From Armatimonadota bacterium (GTDB taxonomy: Bacteria > Armatimonadota > Fimbriimonadia > Fimbriimonadales > GBS-DC), in the NCBI GenBank assembly GCA_013359125.1, contig JABWCR010000005.1, forward strand, positions 1-64,000: DNA of 64,000 nucleotides, in the 5' to 3' direction. The notes beneath the pieces were generated by a model. It had not been told where the DNA came from, searched no databases, and saw only the letters and a program-made list of their open reading frames with translations. Below are positions 32,556 to 41,234 of this stretch, one piece after another; within the stretch, counting starts at the first letter, position 1, and each line of letters opens with the position of its first letter. Both the position numbers and the translations under genes were made by a program.

Positions 32556-33635
32556 ATGAAATCCCTTTTTGACTATAAATCCGCTTTCGAAACGCCGCCC
32601 CAGCTGACGGTTACCCTTACGATGCCGACCCATACGGGCGCGCACGACACGGGAAAGGACAAGCAGATTTGGCGGAATCTGATGCGCGAAGCCGAGCTGA
32701 ACATGGCGCGCCAGGGCTTGCCGTCCGAGACGGTGGAGACCGTGCTTTCACCCGCTCGTCAGATTTTGGAAGATATCGAGTTTTGGGCTGGGCCGGAGCA
32801 TGGAACGGTTGGCATATTCAAGGAAGATTCTCATTCGATCGTGCGCGCTCCCTACTCCCTGCCAGAGGCTTCGGTCGTTTCTTTAAGGCCGTATCTGATC
32901 GGACCGGCGCTGGCCGAGGCGGACAACGGTTCTTACTTTCTTTTGGCGGTCAGCCGCAATTTGGCGCGTCTTTTCAAGTGCGATCGCTACGACATAATCC
33001 CCATGACTGCGCCCGAGATGCCTGAGAACATGGAAGACGCGCTGGGCGGCGAGGAGTTAGAGAAGCAGTTTCAGGCGCGAGGCCATCCGAACCAGGGCAC
33101 CTTTGGGCACGGGCACGACACCGATTCCGATGTGGAGAAGGACCGAACCTTGCGCTACTTTCGGGCCATCGACAAAGGCATTCGCCCAGTGTTAAACAGT
33201 TTGCCCCTTGTGTTAGCTGCGGTCGATTACTTCCATCCGATCTACTACAAGGCCAACAGTTATGCTCACTTGATGATGCGCGGCGTGGTGGGCAATCCGG
33301 ACGAACTTCGGCCCGATCAGCTTCGAGACGAGGCTTGGAAGGTCGTCGGCGATTATTTTGCCGAGACAGCTCGGATGGATTTGGGGCATTTGCAGCAAAA
33401 GTTGGGCACAGGCTTGGCAACGACCGATCTGATGCAGATTCTTCCGGCGGTCGCCACTGGCCGGGTCGAGGCGCTGTTTGTGCCCCCTGGAGCGCGGGTC
33501 TGGGGCAAGACGGCCGACATGGAGTTTGAACTGTCGGACGACGGCGAGGATCTCTGGAACTGGGCCGCGCTGGGCACATTGGCCTACGGCGGCCGCATTC
33601 ATGCCGGAGAGCCGGGCGCTCTACTCAGAGGCTAA
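32556..33635 (+). CDS. BaeRF-type (bacterial eRF1-like) protein
   Basis: A 359-residue cytoplasmic protein resembling the bacterial archaeo-eukaryotic release-factor families: an N-terminal VTLTMPTHTGAHDTGKDKQIWRNL, a middle domain with YFLLAVSRNLARLFKCD, and a C-terminal domain with VDYFHPIYYKANSY and DLMQILPAVATGRVEALFVPPG. The last phrase resembles the eRF1 'G-x-V-x-t-L-l-v' strand. Their role is unproven; links to ribosome rescue have been proposed. AAGGAG lies before the ATG. The last 15 nt overlap the thrS 3' end. Confidence 0.7.
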   Translation: MKSLFDYKSAFETPPQLTVTLTMPTHTGAHDTGKDKQIWRNLMREAELNMARQGLPSETVETVLSPARQILEDIEFWAGPEHGTVGIFKEDSHSIVRAPYSLPEASVVSLRPYLIGPALAEADNGSYFLLAVSRNLARLFKCDRYDIIPMTAPEMPENMEDALGGEELEKQFQARGHPNQGTFGHGHDTDSDVEKDRTLRYFRAIDKGIRPVLNSLPLVLAAVDYFHPIYYKANSYAHLMMRGVVGNPDELRPDQLRDEAWKVVGDYFAETARMDLGHLQQKLGTGLATTDLMQILPAVATGRVEALFVPPGARVWGKTADMEFELSDDGEDLWNWAALGTLAYGGRIHAGEPGALLRG

Positions 33636-35354
33636 TCGGGCTCTAAAGTCGGCGACCGACATGGGGCCTAGATCGCCTTCCTCGTGCGAGCGCGCGCTGA
33701 CGGTCGAGGCTTCGATGTCTTTGTCTCCGCAGATCAGCATGTAGGGAATCTTCAGTTGCTGGTTGGATCGAATCTTCTTGCCGAGAGTTTCTCGACGGTC
33801 GTCCACCTCGATGCGATAGTCGCCCAGCTGCTCGGCGATCTGCTCCGCATACTCCACATGCCGGTCGGCGATGGGCAGCACAACGATCTGAACGGGCGCC
33901 ATCCAGAATGGGAACGCCCCAGCATAGTGCTCGGTCAGCAGGCCGATCATTCGTTCGAGCGATCCAAACGGCGCGCGATGAATCATGATGGGCCTATGAG
34001 GCTTCCCGTCTTCGCCGGTGTACTCTAATTCAAACCTCTCCGGCAGGTTGTAATCGACCTGTACGGTTCCCATTTGCCATTCCCGTCCCAGCGCATCTTT
34101 GATGATGAGATCGAGCTTTGGGCCATAGAAAGCGGCATCGCCCTCAGAGAGCTCGTAATCCAGTTGGAGGTCTTTACAGGCTGCTTCGATGGCGGCCTGC
34201 GCCAGTTCCCAGTTCTCATCCGAGCCGACGTACTTGTCGCTGGACCGATCGCGCAGTCCCACTCGGACGCGATACTCCTCCAGTCCAAGTTTCTTGAGGA
34301 CGACCAGCATGAGGTCGACGACGCCTTTGAACTCATCTTGGAGCTGATCGGGAGAAACGAACAGGTGGCTGTCGTCTTGGGTAAAGCCGCGCACTCTGAG
34401 CATTCCGGCCAGTTCTCCGCTCTGCTCGTAGCGATAGACGGTGCCAAATTCGGCCAGGCGTATGGGCAGATCGCGATAGCTTCGCGGCTCGTGCTGATAG
34501 ATTTCGATATGAAACGGGCAGTTCATCGGCTTGAGGATAAAGGTTTCTTTCTCTTCATCTTCCATGAAGGGGAACATCTTTTCGCGAAAGGTGTAGACGT
34601 GCCCCGATTTTTCGAACAGTCGGGACGAGCCGATGTGCGGGGTCACGACGCCTTGGTAGCCGCGCTGTTTCTGTTCGTTTAACAGGAAGTCGTGCAAAAC
34701 TTGACGCAGCGCCGCGCCTTTTGGCAGCCACAGTGGGAGCCCCTGACCCACTCGTTGAGAGAAGAAAAAGAGCCCCAGTTCGCGCCCCAATCGCCGATGG
34801 TCGCGCTTCTTGGCCTCTTCCAATCGATAGAGGTACTGCTCTAACTCTTCGGCGCTCTCCCAAGCGGTGCCGTACAGACGGGTGAGCATCTTGTTTCGTT
34901 CGTCGCCGCGCCAATAGGCGCCGGCCACGTTGAGCAGTTTGAAGTGTTTAAGTTCCCCGGTCGAGCGGACATGGGGGCCGCGACAAAGATCGGCAAAATC
35001 GCCTTGTTGATAGAAACTAATCGCCTCGTTTTCGGGTATGTCGTCTAGGAGTTCGATTTTGTACGGCGCTTGCCCCATTTTCTCGATGAGCGCTTTGGCT
35101 TCGTCGCGAGAGAGTTCGAATCGCTCGATCGGCAAGTCCTGCTTGGCGAATTCGGCCATTTTGGCCTCGATTTGCGCCAGGTCTTCCTCCCCGATCGGTT
35201 TTGGCAGGTCGAAGTCGTAGTAGAAGCCGTTTTCGATGGGCGGTCCGATCCCCAACTTGGCTCCGGGACGCAGCGCCAGGACGGCCTGCGCCATCAGATG
35301 CGCGCAGGAGTGGCGCAGTTTGTAAAGCGGGGTTTCGGGGTAATCGGTCTTCAT
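33621..35354 (-). CDS. thrS: Threonyl-tRNA synthetase lacking the TGS domain
   Basis: A 577-residue class II synthetase. It starts directly in the editing-domain region (LRHSCAHLMAQAVLALRPGAKLGIGPPIENGFYYDFD, with HSCAH as the zinc-type editing motif), so the roughly 60-residue N-terminal TGS domain is absent. Catalytic motifs are intact: motif 2 (GTVYRYEQSGELAGMLRVRGFTQDDSH), motif 3 (HRAPFGSLERMIG) and a C-terminal anticodon-binding domain (VVLPIADRHVEYAEQIAEQL). Editing should be retained. Codons just upstream of the ATG at 35354 do not restore a TGS. Confidence 0.95.
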   Translation of the reverse strand: MKTDYPETPLYKLRHSCAHLMAQAVLALRPGAKLGIGPPIENGFYYDFDLPKPIGEEDLAQIEAKMAEFAKQDLPIERFELSRDEAKALIEKMGQAPYKIELLDDIPENEAISFYQQGDFADLCRGPHVRSTGELKHFKLLNVAGAYWRGDERNKMLTRLYGTAWESAEELEQYLYRLEEAKKRDHRRLGRELGLFFFSQRVGQGLPLWLPKGAALRQVLHDFLLNEQKQRGYQGVVTPHIGSSRLFEKSGHVYTFREKMFPFMEDEEKETFILKPMNCPFHIEIYQHEPRSYRDLPIRLAEFGTVYRYEQSGELAGMLRVRGFTQDDSHLFVSPDQLQDEFKGVVDLMLVVLKKLGLEEYRVRVGLRDRSSDKYVGSDENWELAQAAIEAACKDLQLDYELSEGDAAFYGPKLDLIIKDALGREWQMGTVQVDYNLPERFELEYTGEDGKPHRPIMIHRAPFGSLERMIGLLTEHYAGAFPFWMAPVQIVVLPIADRHVEYAEQIAEQLGDYRIEVDDRRETLGKKIRSNQQLKIPYMLICGDKDIEASTVSARSHEEGDLGPMSVADFRARLASE

Positions 35355-35398
35355 GTCGGTTCGATTTTTTGGTTCAGGATATTACCTTATAGCCGGGT

Positions 35399-35893
35399 AT
35401 GCTCAGATTCATGAAAGAAAGCAAAAATCCCTCGGAGAGCCGGGTGGCGCTGACACAGATGATGCAGCCCGAACATGCCAACCCCCTCGGCAACGTGCAC
35501 GGGGGATATGTCCTAAAAATGATCGACGAGGCAGCGGGGATTGCAGCCGCCCGCCATGCGAGAAAGCCCTGCGTTACGGCCGAGATCGACTCGGTCAGTT
35601 TTCGCGCGCCGGTGCATGTGGGCAACTTGGTCGAGGTTGAGGCCAAGGTAACGCGAAGCTGGACGACATCGATGGAGATTAGAGCCATTGTAACGGCAGA
35701 AGACCTGCTGACGGGAGTGCGCACAACGACCTCTGTCGCCTACTTGGTCTATGTCGGCATTGATTGGGACGGCAAGCCCACGCCCGTTCCAGAGCTGATC
35801 CCCGAATCGGACGATGAGCGCCAGATGTGGGAGATGGCCGGTCTGCGCCGCGACGAGCGATTGGCCCGTCGCGAGCGCGAGAACGGACGCTAA
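35399..35893 (+). CDS. Acyl-CoA thioesterase (hotdog fold, YciA-like)
   Basis: A 164-residue protein with the YciA/acyl-CoA hydrolase signature: PEHANPLGNVHGGYVLKMIDEAAGIAA, where the NP-x-G-x-x-HGG is diagnostic, then the second strand set SVSFRAPVHVGNLVEVEAKVT. It hydrolyses CoA thioesters of medium or long acyl chains. The C-terminal tail (MAGLRRDERLARRE) is charged. Its end overlaps the next convergent gene by 4 nt. Confidence 0.9.
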   Translation: MLRFMKESKNPSESRVALTQMMQPEHANPLGNVHGGYVLKMIDEAAGIAAARHARKPCVTAEIDSVSFRAPVHVGNLVEVEAKVTRSWTTSMEIRAIVTAEDLLTGVRTTTSVAYLVYVGIDWDGKPTPVPELIPESDDERQMWEMAGLRRDERLARRERENGR

Positions 35894-37806
35894 AGCTCGA
35901 TGACCGTGATCGAGTAGCTGGGCACGGTAACGATGAGCGGCCAACCATTGAAGGGGATGCGCATCTCACGAATGTTGGCGTTATTCGCATCCTCTTCTCG
36001 ACCATATCGATATGCCTTGAGCTGCGAGGTGATGATCGGTCGTTTATAGCCGTCGATGTTGATCTTGCCGGTGAGCGCCTGATCCCGCGATTTGTTGATG
36101 ATCATGAGTTTGAGCCTGCCCGTGTCGGCAGACTTGACGGCGTGAACCACAAAGAGGCTGTAGTTGCTATCGGCGCGCACTAGGGTGTCGCCCGGCTTGG
36201 CAAACCGGTTGATCATCTTGAACCCAAAGTAGGCAGGGTAGGGCGTGTTGAGAGGCGCTCCGACGTTGTGCTCGCGGCCTTGCGACAGCAATCCAAAGTC
36301 GCCATAGCTTCGCCATCCATATAGCGTTACGCTGTTGTTGTGAAACGGCCATGCGCCGTTATGAACGTTCCACCACATGAAGGAATCAACGCCGATCAGA
36401 CAGGCGTTCGCCCAAGAGTCGGCGGCATACAAAGCATTGACCAAACTCAACGACTGCTTGCCGACGCTGGCCCATGCGCAGTTATTCTCGGCGATGAAAA
36501 GGGGCACCGAGTCGCCTACCGGGCCCAGGTAGTCGCGCAAGAGGCTCCGGGCGCGGGAGTAGACGTCGTTCCAAAGGGACGTGGACTGCAACAGATGAGA
36601 ATCGGCTTCGCGTCCGGGCGAGTTGGGATAGAACTTGATGTCGTAGAAGTCGGGCGTGATGCCCATCTCTCTCAGTCGCGTTAGCAGCACCGGGGTCCAT
36701 CCGTTCCAGCTTAGGCCAGTCCTTGGATTTTGAACGGTAAAGCGCTGAGGAAAGTCGTTCTCTTTGATCGAACCGATGACGCCGATTTTGATGCGAGGAT
36801 CGATGGCCTTTGCCAGTGCGATCGTGTCTCGAACAAACTGGGCATAGAGGGTCGCGTCCTGTCTAAACGAATGCGTGTCGTAAGACCATGTGCCGTACGA
36901 CTCGTTGCCGACCGCCCAGTACATGACGTTGCCGTTCAGCTCGACGTTGGCGTGGCGGACCCAGTCTGCCGCTTCCTCGGGAGTGCCGCTGCCATAGTTG
37001 AAGCAGATGAGTTTCTGCGCTCCGAGTTGGTCGCAAACGTTGATAAAGGCTTGCGTATCGGTCCAGTAGACCTCGCCGTTTCGCTTGTTTCTGTTGTTCC
37101 TAAAGTCGTATTGGTCCGCGGTTGCTCCGCCTGGATAGCGCACAATCTTGAAGCCTGTTTGCTTGAGCCTGTTGACCGTATCGGGATAGGTTAGGAACGA
37201 ATCCCAGGTCGCGCCGTTGACGCCAAAGAGGAGGTTGGTCAACTGTCGGCGATTCACATTGTAGTTGACGAGAGCGTTTACCTGCCCGGTGAATGCGGGC
37301 TTGACCACCTTAATATCGTCGATGTAGAGCGGCGGCTGGGTGATGCCGTCAGGTTCGATAAAGTAGAGCTGATTGAATCTTGCGACGTTCGCGAGCCCCA
37401 GGTGCGTCAACGGAATCACAACCCGTCGCCACTCCGTCGCGCTGATGGTTACGTAATCGGTCAGATTGACCATGGTTCGAAGCGTAAAGAAGTCGGCGCC
37501 CCGAATCTTGACGTGGTGCGTAGTCGCTCCGCCACCGTGGACCCAGAACTCGAGATGGGAGAATCCGTAGGTCGCATGGCCGCCATCGTTGTGGTGGAGT
37601 TTGGCCTGTCGGTTGGGCTCCAGGTGAATCATGTAGGAGGACCGATGAGACCGCCTGTACTCGATGGCTTGCTGGTCGACGTAGGTGTTGGATTGATCGT
37701 ACCAACCGCCGCAGGGATAGTCTATGTAGATGTCGATGTCTTCGTTATCGTCCGCCCAAGCGGTGAGCATCGCCAAAAGCGCGCAGAGCGCAAAAATTGT
37801 TTTCAT
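35890..37806 (-). CDS. Secreted clan-A glycoside hydrolase, arabinofuranosidase/GH51-44-like
   Basis: A 638-residue exported enzyme: signal peptide (MKTIFALCALLAMLTAWAD), an N-terminal beta-sandwich to about residue 180 (DIYIDYPCGGWYDQ ... YFIEPDGITQPPLYIDDI; carbohydrate-binding-like), then a TIM barrel. The barrel shows VRYPGGATADQYDF, acid/base E302 in WAVGNESYG and nucleophile E440 in FIAENNCAW, followed by a beta C-domain. The FRYPGG and GNE pattern is that of GH51/GH44-like enzymes, so arabinose- or glucan-containing polysaccharides are likely substrates. It is third in a coupled gene set; the upstream gene's stop overlaps its start. Confidence 0.75.
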   Translation of the reverse strand: MKTIFALCALLAMLTAWADDNEDIDIYIDYPCGGWYDQSNTYVDQQAIEYRRSHRSSYMIHLEPNRQAKLHHNDGGHATYGFSHLEFWVHGGGATTHHVKIRGADFFTLRTMVNLTDYVTISATEWRRVVIPLTHLGLANVARFNQLYFIEPDGITQPPLYIDDIKVVKPAFTGQVNALVNYNVNRRQLTNLLFGVNGATWDSFLTYPDTVNRLKQTGFKIVRYPGGATADQYDFRNNRNKRNGEVYWTDTQAFINVCDQLGAQKLICFNYGSGTPEEAADWVRHANVELNGNVMYWAVGNESYGTWSYDTHSFRQDATLYAQFVRDTIALAKAIDPRIKIGVIGSIKENDFPQRFTVQNPRTGLSWNGWTPVLLTRLREMGITPDFYDIKFYPNSPGREADSHLLQSTSLWNDVYSRARSLLRDYLGPVGDSVPLFIAENNCAWASVGKQSLSLVNALYAADSWANACLIGVDSFMWWNVHNGAWPFHNNSVTLYGWRSYGDFGLLSQGREHNVGAPLNTPYPAYFGFKMINRFAKPGDTLVRADSNYSLFVVHAVKSADTGRLKLMIINKSRDQALTGKINIDGYKRPIITSQLKAYRYGREEDANNANIREMRIPFNGWPLIVTVPSYSITVIEL

Positions 37807-38054
37807 AATCTCCGTCCTTCCGCGCCGGTAGCGCGGTCTACAAACTCGTCCAGTCGAATCCGCGCGTCCCGAAGCGGCGTTCGGTAGGCCGCCCGTTGCA
37901 AGCTTTGCGCAAGGCCGAGATCGGCTTCGTTCAGCGCCCGAACGGCCAAAACCTCCCAGACGGCGGCATCGAACTTCTTACAGCCGGATATTCGCCGCCA
38001 AACTTTCTTGGTCGTTCGCGCTTCTTTGACCAGATTGGCAGTTTGCTCTTTCAT
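37803..38054 (-). CDS. Small charged protein, unknown
   Basis: An 83-residue protein (MKEQTANLVKEARTTKKV...) rich in K, R and A, mostly helical, with no signal peptide. Not recognised. It is real on context: its ATG overlaps the upstream gene's TGA, and its own stop overlaps the next gene's ATG, both as ATGA. So it is translated between an exported protein and the glycosidase. Confidence 0.6.
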   Translation of the reverse strand: MKEQTANLVKEARTTKKVWRRISGCKKFDAAVWEVLAVRALNEADLGLAQSLQRAAYRTPLRDARIRLDEFVDRATGAEGRRL

Positions 38055-38911
38055 GGATCTCTTCTTGCAATTCGATTGCAGCCCGGCGGCTCGTCCCACG
38101 AAACGCCGTCGAGCCCCCTCGGCCCGACGACTTTGCCCAGCCAGGCCGGTTTGACGAACGTCCTCACTCCGCCCTGGGCGCAACGGGTCGTCTCCTGCCA
38201 TTCCCACCGGCCATCGACGCATTTCCACGCGTCGATGTACCATGCGCGAAAGTGCCAGGTGCTCATCTCCTCGTAGTCGATCTTGGAGCCGACCCGAAAA
38301 TCGAAACCGATTTTGAGCAGCTCTCCTCGAATGCCGCTATTGACCGTCAGCGTCTTCTTCTTCCAAACGCCGTTGATCGGCGGCGGACCGTAGTCTCTCG
38401 ATCGAACCTCTTTGGCCTCGCCGTTGCGACAGTTGCGGTCGGGCGGCGGGCCCCAGGCGCCGATCTTCTTGGCCTTCCTCGGCTGGTCAGTCGCCTGCCC
38501 TCCGACCCAACGGAGAGTTACCCCGACCTGGTCTTGCTCCAAAGGCGCCTCGAACGCGGGCTCGGCAGACGCATATCCCTCGGTCGTCGTAGAAACGAGC
38601 AGAACGGCCTCTCGGCCGCTTTCCGCCGTCCCGACCGCATACGACAGGGGGACATCCCCTGAAACCGCAGAGACGCGCAAATAGCCCGGTTCCTGAACTA
38701 TCTGCACGCACGGGTCGTCGGTTCGCCATGTCAAGGGTTCGTCCGAAACGACGGCGAACTCGGCGGCTTGGCCGGGCTCTAAGATCAGCGCCGTCCAGGT
38801 CGTTTCGGGCTCTTGCGCTTTGGACGCTCGATGCGACAGGACGAGGCCTATCGCGGCTCCCAGCCCGACGACCAGGAGGGGCCGCGCCAGAAACTTCAAT
38901 CTCTTGTTCAT
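38051..38911 (-). CDS. Membrane-anchored or exported protein, unknown
   Basis: A 286-residue protein. An N-terminal hydrophobic helix (LLVVGLGAAIGLVLS) acts as an anchor or signal. The outer part has beta-rich stretches (ALILEPGQAAEFAVVSDE, LTWRTDDPCVQIVQEPGYLRVSAVSG), the pattern of an Ig-like or similar domain, and an unusual cysteine- and tryptophan-bearing end (DAWKCVDGRWEWQETTRCAQGG). Function not recognised. It is the first gene of the three-gene coupled set ending in the glycosidase. Confidence 0.6.
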   Translation of the reverse strand: MNKRLKFLARPLLVVGLGAAIGLVLSHRASKAQEPETTWTALILEPGQAAEFAVVSDEPLTWRTDDPCVQIVQEPGYLRVSAVSGDVPLSYAVGTAESGREAVLLVSTTTEGYASAEPAFEAPLEQDQVGVTLRWVGGQATDQPRKAKKIGAWGPPPDRNCRNGEAKEVRSRDYGPPPINGVWKKKTLTVNSGIRGELLKIGFDFRVGSKIDYEEMSTWHFRAWYIDAWKCVDGRWEWQETTRCAQGGVRTFVKPAWLGKVVGPRGLDGVSWDEPPGCNRIARRDP

Positions 38912-39072
38912 CTTTTTCTCCGTGCTACCTATCCGGGTAGCATCGTCTCTTAGCCGAGAAGGCGCCTATGGTCAAATTATACCGCGATTCGACCTTAAAT
39001 GAACCTGGTAATCGCGTCGGTCGGGTATGTTAGTTAGCAGTTAGAACAGCGAAATCCAAGGAGGGGTTCCCC

Positions 39073-40431
39073 ATGTTGCTTGCCGACCGATTGGCAGAAT
39101 ACTCTCGTTCTTTGGCCTACGATGCCCTGCCCGAAGAGGCGGTGCACGAAGCCAAGAGGCGATTCATCGATTCCATAGCGTGCGCATACGGCGCTTGGCG
39201 CAGCGAAACGGCTCAACTGGTTCGAAAAACGGCCTCAACCGTTCGTTCCAGTAATGGCGCGACGGTGATCGGCACCGATCATAAAGCATCGCCAGACTGG
39301 ACGGCGTTTGCCAACGGCCTGATGATTCGGTATCTGGACTACAACGACACCTATCTATCCAAGGAGCCGGCGCATCCGAGCGACAACTGGGCCGCGATTT
39401 TGGCGATTGCCGAATCTGAAGGCTGCTCTGGTCGAGACGCCATTCTTGCGGCAGTTCTTTCTTATGAGATTCAGTGCCGGCTGTGCGATGCGGCGAGCCT
39501 GCGGTCTCGCGGCTGGGATCATGTGAACTACGGGCTGTTCTCTGCCGCTGCAGCCGCTGGACGCTTGATGAATCTCGATGCAAAATCGATTCGCCACGCG
39601 ATGAGCATTGCGGGAGTGTCGGGGTTGGCCATGCGCCAAACGAGAGTGGGCGAACTTTCTGATTGGAAAGGCTGCGCGTTTGCCAACTCGTCGCGCCATG
39701 CCTGTATGGCCGCCATGCTGGTAAAGGAAGGCATGACCGGACCGAGCGAGATTTTTGAGGGCAAGATGGGCTTCATGAAGCAAGTGTCCGGGCCGTTCGA
39801 ATTGGGCGCGCTGGGGGGCGAAGAGGGCCGCGGCTTTATGATCAACGACACCTATATCAAGTACTTCCCTGTCGAATATCACGCTCAGAGCGCGGTCTGG
39901 GCTGCATTGGAATTGCGCGATCAGGCGGGCGGGCCGGAGAATATCGCCAGCGTCAAGATTCGGACGTTCGAGGCGTCCTACTCGATCATCGGCAGCGAGC
40001 CGGAGAAGTGGCGGCCTCAAAGCCGAGAGACCGCGGACCATAGCCTGCCCTACATCACGGCGGCGGCGCTGTGGGACGGCAAGGTCGATCTGGCATCGTT
40101 CGATGAGGAAAAGTACACCCACGAGGCTCTGCTGGAATTCACCAGCCGCATCGTTGTGGAGCACGATACCAGCCTCGATCCGCGATACCCCGAAGGCATT
40201 CCGAACCACATCACGGTGATCACACGGGACGGCCGGTCGCATGAGAAGGAAGTAACCTTCCCGCGCGGACATAACAAGAACCCCATGACCGACCAAGAGG
40301 TGGAAGAGAAGTTCCGTCGTCTGGCCGATGGGCTGGTCTCGACCTCGCAACAAGACCGCATACTGGCGATCGGATGGGGATTGGACAACGTTGCCAATAT
40401 GCGAGAAGCGATGGCGGAATTGAAGGCATAG
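39073..40431 (+). CDS. MmgE/PrpD family protein
   Basis: A 452-residue protein of the 2-methylcitrate dehydratase/cis-aconitate decarboxylase fold. It has LPEEAVHEAKRRFIDSIACAYGA near the start, YLDYNDTYLSKEPAHPSDNWAAILA, and VSGLAMRQTRVGELSDWKGCAFANSSRHA, then the family's KYFPVEYHAQSAVWAALELRD. These segments line the active site in characterised relatives. Substrate unknown; there is no prpB/prpC beside it. AAGGAGG precedes the ATG. Confidence 0.92.
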   Translation: MLLADRLAEYSRSLAYDALPEEAVHEAKRRFIDSIACAYGAWRSETAQLVRKTASTVRSSNGATVIGTDHKASPDWTAFANGLMIRYLDYNDTYLSKEPAHPSDNWAAILAIAESEGCSGRDAILAAVLSYEIQCRLCDAASLRSRGWDHVNYGLFSAAAAAGRLMNLDAKSIRHAMSIAGVSGLAMRQTRVGELSDWKGCAFANSSRHACMAAMLVKEGMTGPSEIFEGKMGFMKQVSGPFELGALGGEEGRGFMINDTYIKYFPVEYHAQSAVWAALELRDQAGGPENIASVKIRTFEASYSIIGSEPEKWRPQSRETADHSLPYITAAALWDGKVDLASFDEEKYTHEALLEFTSRIVVEHDTSLDPRYPEGIPNHITVITRDGRSHEKEVTFPRGHNKNPMTDQEVEEKFRRLADGLVSTSQQDRILAIGWGLDNVANMREAMAELKA

Positions 40432-40435
40432 TCTC

Positions 40436-41170
40436 GTGGCGTATGCGTTAGCCGCCTTTACTGCGGCTTTGATTGTTTGGCGGCTCCGTCTGCTTTCGGC
40501 GGGCGGGGCCGCTTCTGCTTTTGTCGTCGGGTTTGTTGCCGTTTATGCAGGCGGATGGGGCGCTGCGGCTCCCTTGCTGGCCTTCTTTGTCGGATCAGCC
40601 GCATTAGGTCGATTGAGAGGCCGAGAGCGAGAAACGAGGGGGACCGGACAAGTTTGGGCGAACGGTTTGGCGGCGACGCTGTGTGCGATGGGCTCTCTTC
40701 TTGGCGTTGGAGAGTGGGTTTGGGCCGGTTATGCAGCGGCCTGGGCGCAAGCAGCGGCGGACACCTGGGCGACCGAGGTCGGCATTGGTTGGGGCGGACG
40801 GCCACGAAGCATTTTGACGGGCAGAGCGCTCGAGGCTGGCGAATCGGGCGGCATCACGCTGCTTGGGACGGTCGCAGCTTTTGCGGGGGCTCTATTCGTA
40901 AGCGTCATTGGTTCTGTCGCCCTGGGGTTGCCGTGGATCGTGCCCGCAATCGCCGGATTTGCCGGGAGCTTGTTAGATAGCCTTCTAGGCGCGACGCTGC
41001 AAGTTAGGTTCCGGTGCGCTGTGTGCGGCAGGATTGTCGAGACGCCGCGACACTGTTCAAAAGCCTCTCAAAGAATCTCGGGCGCGGCTTTGCTCACGAA
41101 CTCTGGGGTCAACGTGGCCAGCAACTTGGCCGCAACCCTGGCGGCTTGTCTGATCGCTTTCAGAAACTGA
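40436..41170 (+). CDS. DUF92 integral membrane protein
   Basis: A 244-residue polytopic membrane protein. It begins with GTG 5 nt after the PrpD gene and shows the DUF92 motifs RLLSAGGAASAFVVGFVAVYAGGWGAAAPLLAFF, AAADTWATEVG and GSLLDSLLGATLQVRFRCAVCGRIVETPRHC. The CxxC...C cluster near the C-terminus looks like a metal site. Plant relatives (VTE6) phosphorylate phytyl phosphate, so a polyprenyl or phytyl phosphate role is possible but not proved for bacteria. Confidence 0.8.
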   Translation: MAYALAAFTAALIVWRLRLLSAGGAASAFVVGFVAVYAGGWGAAAPLLAFFVGSAALGRLRGRERETRGTGQVWANGLAATLCAMGSLLGVGEWVWAGYAAAWAQAAADTWATEVGIGWGGRPRSILTGRALEAGESGGITLLGTVAAFAGALFVSVIGSVALGLPWIVPAIAGFAGSLLDSLLGATLQVRFRCAVCGRIVETPRHCSKASQRISGAALLTNSGVNVASNLAATLAACLIAFRN

Positions 41171-41234
41171 CAAATTCCCCGCCACGAATCGCCTCCGCGC
41201 CTGTCTAAACGGGCAGATTATGAGGAGGCGCACC

